A DNA stretch of 64,000 nucleotides, taken from Heliopora coerulea (Eukaryota > Cnidaria > Anthozoa > Scleralcyonacea > Helioporidae). The stretch covers positions 1,136,501-1,200,500 of the forward strand of contig JASJOG010000053.1 in the NCBI GenBank assembly GCA_030142905.1, read 5' to 3'. Positions 1 through 9,249 of this stretch are shown here, one piece after another (the stretch's first letter is position 1; each line of letters starts with the position of its first letter). The notes under the pieces were generated by a model. It did no database searches. It was not told the DNA's origin and saw only the letters and a list, made by a program, of their open reading frames with translations. The translations under genes and the position numbers were made by a program.

Positions 1-492
1 AAACTAACCAACGCAAGACTCCCAGAGATACAACTGACGTTAGTTGATAAACTTCAATTTAATTAGCTCCTCGGATGTTGATGATTAAGAAAGATGAGCA
101 AAGGTTGTGACCTGCACGACAAAAGTTATAAAAAGAAAAGATTAAGTCGGTAAACTCATACTGAGTTATCACGACATTCCCTTTGTCTGTCGTCACCCGC
201 TGGGCCTCTCTACAGGGCATACTTCGTAGAATTGATATTAGTTTGCATATGTTGAGGGCAGGCAAGTGAGCAAAACAACATTGCCCAATGAATTATTTCT
301 AGGCAGTTATTTGCCAGTAAAGTGGTGATTTTTCAGCCAATTAAAATACAAACAAAAGTAAATCGAAGAAATAATTTAATTTCCTTGTCATATTCCTTCA
401 TTTCTCATATTAATATAAATCAGAGAACTGATATCAATTCCTAAATCCTAACATTTATTGACACTTTGATAACTTACGGCTAAAACTTTATC

Positions 493-831
493 CTATAACT
501 CTTTCGAGTTCCAAGAAGGTTTCGGTCCGGTTTCAATAATCTTGGCAATCAGCGTTACTGATGAAGTGATCTGAAGGTGTCTTTGAAATCGTTGATCAGT
601 TTCTTTACACTGAACATTTCGTATGCACTTCTTGTAAAACTCGGCCTCCCACAATCTTTGTTTCCTCTTCTTGCACTTACTACACTTCCTTGGACAATGG
701 ATATCACTCTCGATAAATTTTCGACTCCTAAAACGCGAGTTCTCGAACTTGATTTGTTCAAATGCGGACTGGAAGTAACCTATTTCACGCCCAACTCTAT
801 CTGGTATAAAACTCCTGTCTTTTCTCATCAT
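493..831 (-). pseudogene. Cysteine/lysine-rich frame, partial copy in S1
   Basis: Partial counterpart of 11610-12074, open over 112 codons from MMRKDRSF because this unit has CGA rather than TGA at the second stop position. Terminal VNKC is lost by a stop after WNSKEL. Confidence 0.2.
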
Positions 832-1236
832 GTCCTCTCCTACGTAACCAAAATCACGTCTGCGTTCCTAATCTTCTTCGGCTTTGTGACGACATTCAGT
901 CCTCTTGAGCAAAATGTCTAATTTTCGAAGCCAAAATCGACTTATTTCTTCACTTTCCTGAGGAGATGAAGACTTCTGCTTGCGTTGTGTCGGTCTTCAC
1001 AGCAAGAGGGACTAATCGCATTTACTTCACAACTTGAACATTTCTAATCATAAGCGTACGGGAATGATTTCATCTGGGGGGCTGAACCCTGACATCGAAG
1101 TGACATCGAAATGGGTACAAACAAAACAATATCAGCTGACAATACGTTAAATCTAAAAGTGCTGAGCTTTTCCTATCAGATCCCAGGTTATGAGGAGATG
1201 AGGATTTGTGCCCGAAAAAGGGAAATGTAAAAGATG

Positions 1237-1435
1237 AAACATATTCCGAAAAACATTGTGATCTTGCAAATTCAAGATACGAGTTCTATAAGAGACGAAA
1301 GTGAAATGGTGATATTTCTATTTTGTTACAAAATCATTTTCAGACCAAGTGAAATATCACCATTTCACTTTCGTCTCTTATATAACTCGAATGTTGAGTT
1401 TGCAAGATGACACTGTTTTCAGGAATATATTTTGT
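1237..1435. promoter_or_regulatory. Long inverted repeat with paired IRF/ISRE-like words, S1
   Basis: Arms of about 85-95 nt; the core arms 1262-1318 and 1351-1407 are almost perfect and surround a ~32-nt spacer. Each arm carries GAAAGTGAAA (consensus GAAANNGAAA of IRF sites). The right arm has TTATATAA, in the left arm it is changed to TTCTATAA. The layout, from the centre outward IRF word then TATA on both sides, is that of a divergent promoter; a foldback transposon is the alternative. Confidence 0.5.
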
Positions 1436-1676
1436 CTTTTATTTTTTGAAATTATCGGCTGCTCGTGAAATGGGAATGTCGCCCGAGAAATTTGACGATT
1501 CCCGAATCTGTGCGGGACTGAAGCCCCCCAGCCCTCCTGGTTCGTACGCCTATGTTTATAATTACCGAGGACACTTGCACTTCACTACTTGCGTTTGTGC
1601 GAAAGCCGGAAACCGAAGTGGTTACGTGTGGCCACAAACTTACGTGCTTATCTTTAGACCAAGAGCTATCCTTTGA
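1407..1676 (+). pseudogene. Leader-type frame, shifted copy in S1
   Basis: Starts MTLFSGIYFVFYFLKLSAA, then changes frame after PPGSYA relative to the U6 version and ends at 89 codons. The continuation in the original frame is open at 1552-1776. Similar shifted copies: 35107-35376 (S2) and 60751-61020 (S3). Confidence 0.25.
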
Positions 1677-4600
1677 TATATTTTTTTCGTCCTTTTTCTC
1701 ATTAAATGCTACGTGGGTGACAGCAATTTCCTCGAAGACTTTTGTAGGCTTGCATCAAACATGGAACCTTTCATGAGGCGAATCTAATTGAAATGAAGAA
1801 AGACTTTCGTTTTGGATCATTAGTATTTGTTTCGACACTTCGACCCATGAAAAGTTCAAGGTTTGACCCGTAGACATTACCTATTTCTAGCTTTGGGTCA
1901 TGACAACTTAAAAAACAAGGGAAGACAAGGACTTGAGAAACACTTAAAGTACCCAACATTCACAGACTTCAAAACAAAGAAAGACTTTAAATCTCTAAGT
2001 CTTTCAAGGCTTGTCTCACTCATAGGGACTTGTCCCGCCCATTGTAGGTCAGCCGGACGGTTGATGTGGTCAAAATTTATGCAGAGCATAATTGCTTGGG
2101 AAGTTCTCTTTTAATACTGTAGTAGTTGTTTTATAGAATAGTCTGCCTTTGAAAATGAAATCTTTTACCACAGTTACTTCGCTCAAAGTAAAATTGTTTC
2201 ATCATTACCAAACGAAGCATGACCACAACTGCAATATGAATAGACCACCAACTTAGAAGACTTGTTGTCAATAAATTCTTTTCGCTTTTGGTTGGAATAG
2301 CTCCGCTAGGCATGGCATGTTCTATTGTCCATTCTCTCCACCATTTGTACTTATGATCGTTAAACAGAAAACTAATGAATAGCTTGGGATGTCAGTGAAT
2401 TTTGACTGAATTAACAGACCAGAGAAAGAAGGAATGTTCGTTTTAGAAAGAGGTATCAATAGATGGATGCCCTCAGGATAATTTTAATTTGCTTATTTTG
2501 TTTTTAACGAACACCCAGTCTGGCAAGCTTCAGGGTCGTTGCGAATAACTTAACAGAAAGTCTTCACGTTGGGAATACGAAGCATTCGTGACACTTCGTA
2601 AAAAATCAACTTTCTTCGCAAACTTCGTCACTAATGTGTTCAAACAAAAGCTTCGTCGAGTCCTCACTTGCCTATTTCAATGTCGTTTTAGTTTAGGTTA
2701 GGGCATCTTGATTTCAGGGGAGATTAACCAGGATCATTAAACAGGCGAATTAAGCTTTAAAGCCAAAAGGGTGTGATAATTGCGAAAACTTAGAAGATAC
2801 TTGTGTTTCAAGCGAAAACTACCTGGTTTAAACTCCGACAAAGCGCCTTGGTGAAAACGTCAGTATCTCGGCTGCTTCCTAATTGTCCAACAAGTCACTG
2901 ATTTCTTCGGTTTTTTAATCGCCTTTCAACATTGCCCACGTAGCTCTCTTCTTTTAAATCATTGAACTGAATTTAGATTTTATGAAATACATTCATGTAC
3001 ACGACGAACTGAGGCTAGAAGATGTGAGTAAATATTTAAATCTATTGATTTTTTATATTATTCAATTATTTGAAATAATTTTGGCTCTTGGTGATTGCAC
3101 TAAAGCCACTCTCCACTATGTAAACAGACGCTTGTACGAGTTCACGGACTTTGTCTGAGAGCGGAACAGGTCAGGCAGGTGTGGTGTTATGTTGGCCAGG
3201 TACAGCGCATGAGGAACGACGTTCAAGAAGTTATCAATCGATTAGTCTCTCTAATTCTCTTCCTTCTTTCGAAGAGTTTCAAATGTATCAAGAGTTGTTG
3301 ATGGTATTTAAAACATCGTAGGATTTAGACGCAACAACTTTGACCAGCAGACAAAACTAACCAACGCAAGACTCCCAGAGATGACGTTCGTTGATAAACT
3401 TCAATTTAATTAGCTCCTCGGATGTTGATGATTAAGAAAGATGAGCAAAGGTCGTGACCTGCACGACAAAAGTTATAAAAAGAAAAGATTAAGTCGGTAA
3501 ACTCATACTGAGTTATCACGACATCCCGTTTGTCTGACGTAACCCGCTGGGCCTCTCTGCACGGAATACTTCGCAGAATTGATATTAGTTTGCATATGTT
3601 AATGGCAGGCAAGTGAGCAAAACAACGTTGCCCAATGAATTATTTCTTGGCAGTTATTTGCCAGTGAAATGGTGATTTTTCAGCCAATTAAAATATAAAC
3701 AAAAGTAAATCGAAGAAATGATTTCATTTCCATGTCATATCCCTTCATTTCTCATATTAATATAAATCAAAGAAGTGACATCAATTCCTAGATCCTAACA
3801 TTTATTGACACTTTGGTAACCTGCAGATAAAACTTTATCCCATAACTCTTTCGGGTTCCAAGAAGGTTTCGGTCCGGTTTCAATAATCTTGGCAATCAGC
3901 GTTGCTGATGAAGTGGCCTGAAGGTGTCTTTGAAATCGTTGGTCAGCTTGTTTACACTGAACATTTCGTATGCACTTCTTGTAAAACTCGGCCTCCCACA
4001 ATCTTTGTTTCCTCTTCTTGCACTTACTACACTTCCTTGGACAATGGATATCACTCTCGATAAATTTTCAACACCTAAAACGCGAGTTCTCGAACTTGAT
4101 TTGTTCAAATGCGGACTGGAAGTAACCTATTTCACGCCCAACTCTTTCTGGTATAAAAGTGCTGTCTTTTCTCATCATGTCCTCTCATACGTAACCAAAA
4201 TCACGTCTGCGTTCCTAATCTTCTCCGGCTTTGTGACGTCATTCAGTCCTCTTGAGCAAAATTTCGAGCTCTCGAAGCCAAAATCGACTTATTTCTTCAC
4301 TTTCCTGAGGAGATGAAGACTTCTGGTTTCGCTCTGTCGGTCTTGTACTGCCCAAGGGTCTATTTTCTCATTTTATACAGTGGTGGTTGTACAAATCGTC
4401 GCGCGCGGCGTCCGCTCTCCCTTTCTCCGCAGAAAAAGTCACAAAAATGTCCTGAATTTATGGTAACTGATGTTACTTCCATATGTATTAGTTTCTTTTG
4501 CCTCGCTAATTACTCCCATTTCCATCCCTAACATTCATAATCCTCTTTCTTTGACATCTCTATCAGTGAGGTGTATCCGTAACATTTAAAGCAACTAAAA

Positions 4601-5065
4601 ATTAGTCGCTTTTGTTGGGACTTTTAGTTCATGTTTTGTTGGCATTCTAGTGATGAAAAAGGTGGAATTATGGGAGACTTTAGTTACTAAGTTCAATATA
4701 TTCACGTTGCGATTGTAGCATCGTCAATGGCTTTGCTATTGGCCAATCGCACTCAGTCTGACGTTGGAGCACCCCCTGGCGCATGGTCCCATGCGGTCTT
4801 TCAGTTCGCTCTGCCATCGCCAAGTTGTTAAAAAATAAACGAAGGAATGACACTTTACTGAATAAATAAATACGATTTAATACCAAATTAGATAATTTAG
4901 AGAAATAAATGAATAAATAGTGTCTTAAAATATATAATTACAATTCTCTGTATATTTTATATAAATATGATTCTACATAATCTATAAATACAAATTTTAA
5001 TAAACCAACGAAATTGTTATAATATCCTCTTTGTCAAAATGATTTCCCTACAACGTACATATTTT

Positions 5066-7007
5066 TTATTCTTCCGACACCACTATTTCCTCAAATTCAA
5101 TCAAATAATCTGACGTGGCAGTCACGACAGCAGTTCCACTGACCCCAATCCCACTAATAACGTTGCCTGTGACTTCGACAAGTCGGAACCAGGCTCGTCG
5201 TGGGTCGCTCGGTGAATCCCCAGCCATGAAGACAGCCCCACTTTGATCAGTGCTTATGAAGGTGGGAGCGTTGGATGGAGACAAAATAGATTGAAGCTTC
5301 AGAAAATCGCTGTTTGGCTCAATCACAATGAACGCGTGGGAATTGTCTGCGACTTCACTTGATCCCTACATGTATTGAAGACAGAATAAGAATTTATGTA
5401 CAATATCAATTTCGAAACATCACGTTTTGCGAATATGTGTGAGTGAAGAAGAATGCGGGTTGAAAAGACTTGGGGGAAGGGTGTAATAACTTAAACAAGA
5501 TGTGGAGAGAGATTAATTTAGGCGGTAGACAACCTCGTTTGATGAAATGCACCGTCCGTCACGCCACAAATTGTTCACAATTCTTACCTTCAACACGAGT
5601 TTTTGTCCCGAAACAGCTACATATTTGTTTTGTTGTGCCTCGGGTCGAATACGAAAGATTTCTTGTGAAAGATTGGAGGGATTAAAAGTTCTTTCTATCA
5701 CGAACTGGACTGTTAAATAGAAAAAAAAAAAAAAATTATGATTGGAAACTTGAACGTCTGATGAGGGAACGTAAGAAAGTGGCGTACGCTATTAAAAATC
5801 AAATCTACTGACAACTCGTAACTTCACCTTTATCCTGTTTGTTTACATGATTACTTGACCTTCCTGACCAATATTATATACTTATTATTCACCTATAATG
5901 TATTATTATTATTGGTATATTGCTTAGGTCATTGCTTGACCCTTTCTAAAGTAAATGGTTTGAACCTGGGAGAATCGTGACATGTTTGAGGAAGTTGATC
6001 GTCCAGGTTAGTGTAGTCTTGAGAAAGACTGTTGGTTGAAGTGACTGACGTTTCGACAGCCTTAGCAGCGGTCATCTTCAGAGTAATAAAGTAAATGGTT
6101 TGAACCTGGGAGAATCGTGACATGTTTGAGGAAGTTGATCGTCCAGGTTAGTGTAGTCTTGAGAAAGACTGTTGGTTGAAGTGACTGACGTTTCGACAGC
6201 CTTAGCGGCGGTCATCTTCAGAGTAATAAAGTAAATGGTTTGAACCTGGGAGAATCGTGACATGTTTGAGGAAGTTGATCGTCCAGGTTAGTGTAGTCTT
6301 GAGAAAGACTGTTGGTTGAAGTGAACAACAGTCTTTCTCAAGACTACACTAACCTGGACGATCAACTTCCTCAAACATGTCTTGACCCTTTCTGTTACAT
6401 ATTTCTGGCCACGTGCCTGCAGTAAGATAGAGCGGTGCTATGGTCAATCATAAGGAAAGTGCGCTCACCTGAAGACTGATCGAAATTTGCAGCTTTACCG
6501 TTGACACTGAAACTGTTGTCTTTCTCCAGCTTTAGCAATCTGTTATCCTCCGTTCGTATGTTATATCTCTTCCCATTGTTAAACTAGGAGAAAGAAACAG
6601 GATTACTTTGAATTAAGTACTATGGATAAGATAACCTGAACAATAAAATGGTACGAAATCAATTTTCAGTCTTTTAAGATGAGATGTTAATCCCGAAAGG
6701 ACAGCGGTATTTGGCCGCATAAACCAACCATTCAATCTGAACTGAAATTTTTGGGAACCTGTTGATTTTCCAAGAGCTTGCAAAGTCAATGAAAATGGAG
6801 TGAGAGTGAAAAAAATACCGTGTTCTTCCACACCTGTAGCATGTTCGTAATAACAATCTTAAACTAAGATAGTTCATTTAAACCAGAACGAAATAGTGAG
6901 ATTAAGAGACTCAGTTGTCTCTTTTATCTCAATACTTTCATTCGTTCAGTCTCAAAGGAACTATACACAATTTAACTTACCACAGGTGCATTGCTGCTGG
7001 TCGACAT
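5066..7007 (-). CDS. IL-1-like leaderless beta-trefoil protein, copy 1 (type I)
   Basis: Coding exons on the minus strand: 6981-7007, 6469-6583, 5588-5709, 5066-5365. All introns are GT-AG and the frames join cleanly (phases 0, 1, 0), giving 187 residues from MSTSSNAPV to VSEE. There is no signal peptide and no cysteine. Strand-like segments follow the IL-1 family order: YNIRTEDNRLLKLE (16-29), EIFRIRP..NKYVAVSG.KLVLK (64-88), HAFIVIE (98-104), then LQS...P (112-118), FISTDQ..AVFM.G (124-137) and WFRLVEV (147-153), followed by a 34-residue C-terminal tail. The start has A at -3 and lies 109 nt after TATATAAA. AATAAA (5065-5070) overlaps the stop. The promoter-proximal part (exon 1, 5'UTR) is of the type II kind while exons 2-4 are type I. 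Intron 2 holds a retroelement. An FGF-type trefoil is the main alternative; no homology search was possible. Confidence 0.72.
6041..6083 (-). ncRNA. Hammerhead-ribozyme-like motif (first of two)
   Basis: Read on the minus strand: CTGAAGA, a 7-bp imperfect stem (GACCGCT / GGCTGTC, loop GCTAA), GAAAC, loop GTCA, then GTC. This matches the CUGANGA ... GAAA ... GUC order of a type I hammerhead with a 2-bp stem III, as known from Penelope-like elements. One U is bulged before stem II and stem I pairs poorly, so activity is doubtful. Confidence 0.4.
6181..6223 (-). ncRNA. Hammerhead-ribozyme-like motif (second of two)
   Basis: Second tandem copy of the motif at 6041-6083. It differs by one base in the stem II region (AGCGGCGG instead of AGCAGCGG on the plus strand). 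In a tandem transcript the two motifs would lie 140 nt apart. Confidence 0.38.
6886..6947. repeat. Imperfect hairpin in intron 1
   Basis: GAACGAAATAGTGAGATTAAGAGAC-like left arm faces a right arm ending ACTTTCATTCGTTC. The hairpin recurs in every copy. Role unknown. Confidence 0.4.
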
Positions 7008-7115
7008 GCTGGTAAAGACTGGTGTAATCACTGTAATCTTCTGAAGACTTGTTGCTTTGACTTGTTCGTTAAGCTTATCCTGTAGTAGTTGTAGCGTTGG
7101 ACATCGATCGGAGGC

Positions 7116-7123
7116 TTTATATA
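7116..7123 (-). promoter_or_regulatory. TATA box of gene copy 1
   Basis: TATATAAA on the minus strand, 109 nt upstream of the ATG. Transcription would start about 25-30 nt downstream, near 7088-7095, leaving a 5'UTR of about 80-90 nt. The sequence from here to the ATG is nearly invariant in all seven copies. Confidence 0.65.
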
Positions 7124-8582
7124 CCGTATTTGCTTGCTTAAACTACGACCAACGGACATCCTGACCTTTAAAATCTCCTCGCTTTGACGCAAATTTCCTT
7201 GGTATGAATATCCACATCGCCGTGACAGGTTTGGTCTCGGATGACGTATTGGGAAGCAAAATGTAGATTTTCTGTTGGGGCAGTAACCAGGAACCAGTTT
7301 ACTGCGCGTTAGTACACATTATTCGATCCCAAATTTAGAAATTCACAATTGTACGTCAATTCCCACGCATCCGATTCGTTAGTTTTGCCAGATAATGCAG
7401 TTTCTTTCAGTAGCTTTAAATATCTTGCAATCGAGATGAAGAAAAGTTTCGAGTGTTGTAATAAATTTAATTTCTACGGAAACGTTATCTTTCTAAAATA
7501 AAAAAATTCATTTTTTAATCCTACGACATGAGCTTTGAATTGCATTTGCACTGAAACATTCTTATGACTCCATGCATTTAGTATGTAATAATGTTAAGAA
7601 ATCTTCAGATCTTAAATGTCATATTGACGACAAAGTTTCTAGAAATATTTTTCTGTTATAAATCAGCAGAAACACAAGAAGATAATCTGAACCTCTAAAG
7701 GTTGTACACATTTAAGGGAAAATGTTCGAGTAGTAATCTAAAACACCGTCTGTATTGACAAGGTGTCGTTATTACGACGGTTAATATAAAAACAAAATGT
7801 AGCAACAGGGAACACAAACGTTGACTGCGATAACCAGGTGCCTCGCTATTTTATTTAATAAAGATGAGAAAATGTGTGATTCCTGGAGAAAACCAGTCCG
7901 TAAATCAGAATGAGATGTCTTAAATAATAATGTTAATTTGAGAGTGAATCACTATGAATGAATGAGGAACGAACAATAACACACTGTCCATGGCTAGGAG
8001 ATGCTTGAATTAAGAAGGCTAATTTAAGAAAAGATGTCCGTGCAGGGACCAACAACTGTAAATAACAAGGTGTCTATACCAAGTGGGCACCAAGTTACGG
8101 TAAAACCTCAGTTAGGACATCAATTCGAAGCAGCGACCTTCGATTTACAACCTTACAATCATGAAATTTTCACTACGCCGACAATGTCCAGAAACGTCGC
8201 CTACGCATCGCGATCGTCCTTGAAGATACGACGTAAATAATCGTAAATAATTTTGCTACTGCCCATTGGGCGGATGTTAATGCCGTTCCAGCGGTCTCAC
8301 ACAACAAAATACGTGATCAATCAGACGTCTGTCAAGCGATGTTGTAGATCTTAGACGTACTTTTTTATCGCAGCAGCCAAGTAGCTATCAAGCTTCTTCG
8401 TTTGACGACTTTCGCCTGAGAGGCTTGACGTCACGCGAAGGTATTTTAATTGTTGTCCAAACTCGTCCAAACTGCGAAATTATCAGTGTGTTGTCTTTTC
8501 CGAAAAGGAAATCGCATTTACTTCACAACTTGAACATTTCTAATCATAAGCGTACTGGACTGATTTCATCTGGGGGGGCTGA

Positions 8583-8800
8583 GACCCCGTTGACACGATA
8601 ACGGTACGAAACTGTACCGGTATCAAAATATCACGGTACGAACCTGTTCACACGATTACGGTTTCACATTACGGGTTGAAATCTTTACGGTTAGCATTAA
8701 GGTTTCATGCTTTTTCATAGCTGTACCGTGTGAACGCAAGGCCTAACCGTAATAATTTCGTTACGGTTTCATTTCGTACCGGTATCGTGTGAACGTGGTC
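8583..8800. mobile_element. 218-bp MITE in U1
   Basis: Terminal inverted repeats of about 30 bp (GACCCCGTTGACACGATAAC... and its counterpart ending ATCGTGTGAACGTGGTC) with TGA on both sides (8580-8582, 8801-8803). No coding capacity. The 3-bp target TGA fits a TNA-type target as in PIF/Harbinger elements, but the superfamily is not proven. Confidence 0.75.
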
Positions 8801-9047
8801 TGAACCCTGTCGTCGGAAAATTTTCCGCGTCGCCCGAATTTTATAAATGGACCAACTACTAAGCAATGCCTTCAACAAAACTGCGCTTATTATATATTTT
8901 ACGCAATACTAAAATGACATCGAAATGGGTACAAACAAAACAATATCAACTGACAATACGTTAAATCAAAGAGTGGTGAGTTTTTCCTATCAGATCCCAG
9001 GTTATAAGGAGATGAGGATTTGTGCCCGAAAGAGGGAAATGTAAAAG

Positions 9048-9249
9048 ACAAAACATATTCCGAAAAACAGTGTGATCTTGCACACTCAAGATTCGAGTTA
9101 TATAAGAGACGAAAGTGAAATGGTGATATTTCGATTTTACTACAAAATCATATTCAGACCAAGTGAAATATCACCATTTCACTTTCATCTCTGATATAAC
9201 TCGAATGTTGAGTTTGCAAGATCACACTGGTTTTCGGAATATGTTTTGT
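9048..9249. promoter_or_regulatory. Long inverted repeat with IRF/ISRE-like words, U1
   Basis: 202 bp, arms extending from ACAAAACATATTCC to GGAATATGTTTTGT. The right arm has CTTTCATCTCTGATATAAC, altering the region between the IRF word and TATA. The ATG following the right arm in other units is lost here (GATCACACTGG). Confidence 0.5.

Larger units (their letters stand above)
1..3353. repeat. Short tandem unit S1 (gene-less)
   Basis: The unit starts with the junction word AAACTAACCAACGC, which recurs at every unit start. It lacks the IL-1-like gene: near 1012 the sequence jumps from the word GAGGGACTA straight to ATCGCATTTAC, which in long units lies about 4 kb further on. A second gap joins CTGAACCCTG to ACATCGAAG near 1090. 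Left to right it holds a degraded cysteine/lysine-rich minus-strand frame (493-831), the inverted repeat (1237-1435) and leader-type plus-strand frames. From about 1910 to 3353 I see nothing except small overlapping frames. Confidence 0.9.
5935..6393 (-). mobile_element. Penelope-like retroelement fragment in intron 2 of gene copy 1
   Basis: The insert is 5948-6380 (433 bp), flanked by a 13-bp direct duplication CTTGACCCTTTCT (5935-5947 and 6381-6393) that is single in the other six copies. It consists of two full 140-bp tandem units (from 5948 and 6088), a third truncated unit (from 6228), then an inverted copy of its last part (6260-6316 against 6325-6380). Tandem plus inverted partial copies with a long, variable target duplication are typical of Penelope-like elements. 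No reverse transcriptase is present. It lies wholly within the intron and does not touch splice sites. Confidence 0.7.

Noticed and set aside
3406..3612. 68-codon minus-strand frame ending in IINIRGAN, present in most units
   Set aside because: Small, no domain, and replacements and silent changes are mixed between copies; no splice partners found. Not supported as a gene.
3924..4316. 130-codon plus-strand frame (SLKSLVS...FTFLRR), open in several units
   Set aside because: It lies opposite the charged, cysteine/lysine-rich frame and is hydrophobic as expected for a shadow. No start context, no recognisable domain and it is broken in several units.
4680..4886. 68-codon minus-strand frame downstream of the IL-1-like gene (FSKVSFLRLFFNNLAMAE...)
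   Set aside because: Falls 180 bp beyond the AATAAA-bearing stop of the gene, has no promoter and includes CCAAT-like and palindromic (CATGGGACCATG) words; more likely non-coding.
5929..6263. Overlapping minus-strand frames of 61-64 codons inside the 140-bp repeats
   Set aside because: They are the repeated translation of the Penelope-like insertion, not genes.
6613..6831. 72-codon minus-strand frame in intron 1 (starts VEEHGIFF-like, contains FMRPNTAVLSGL), open in all seven copies, as a coding exon
   Set aside because: Exon 1 ends in phase 0 and joins exon 2 in frame directly. Including this segment in the open frame does not fit the phase on either side; in the phase that fits, it has a stop. 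Kept only as a possible poison exon.
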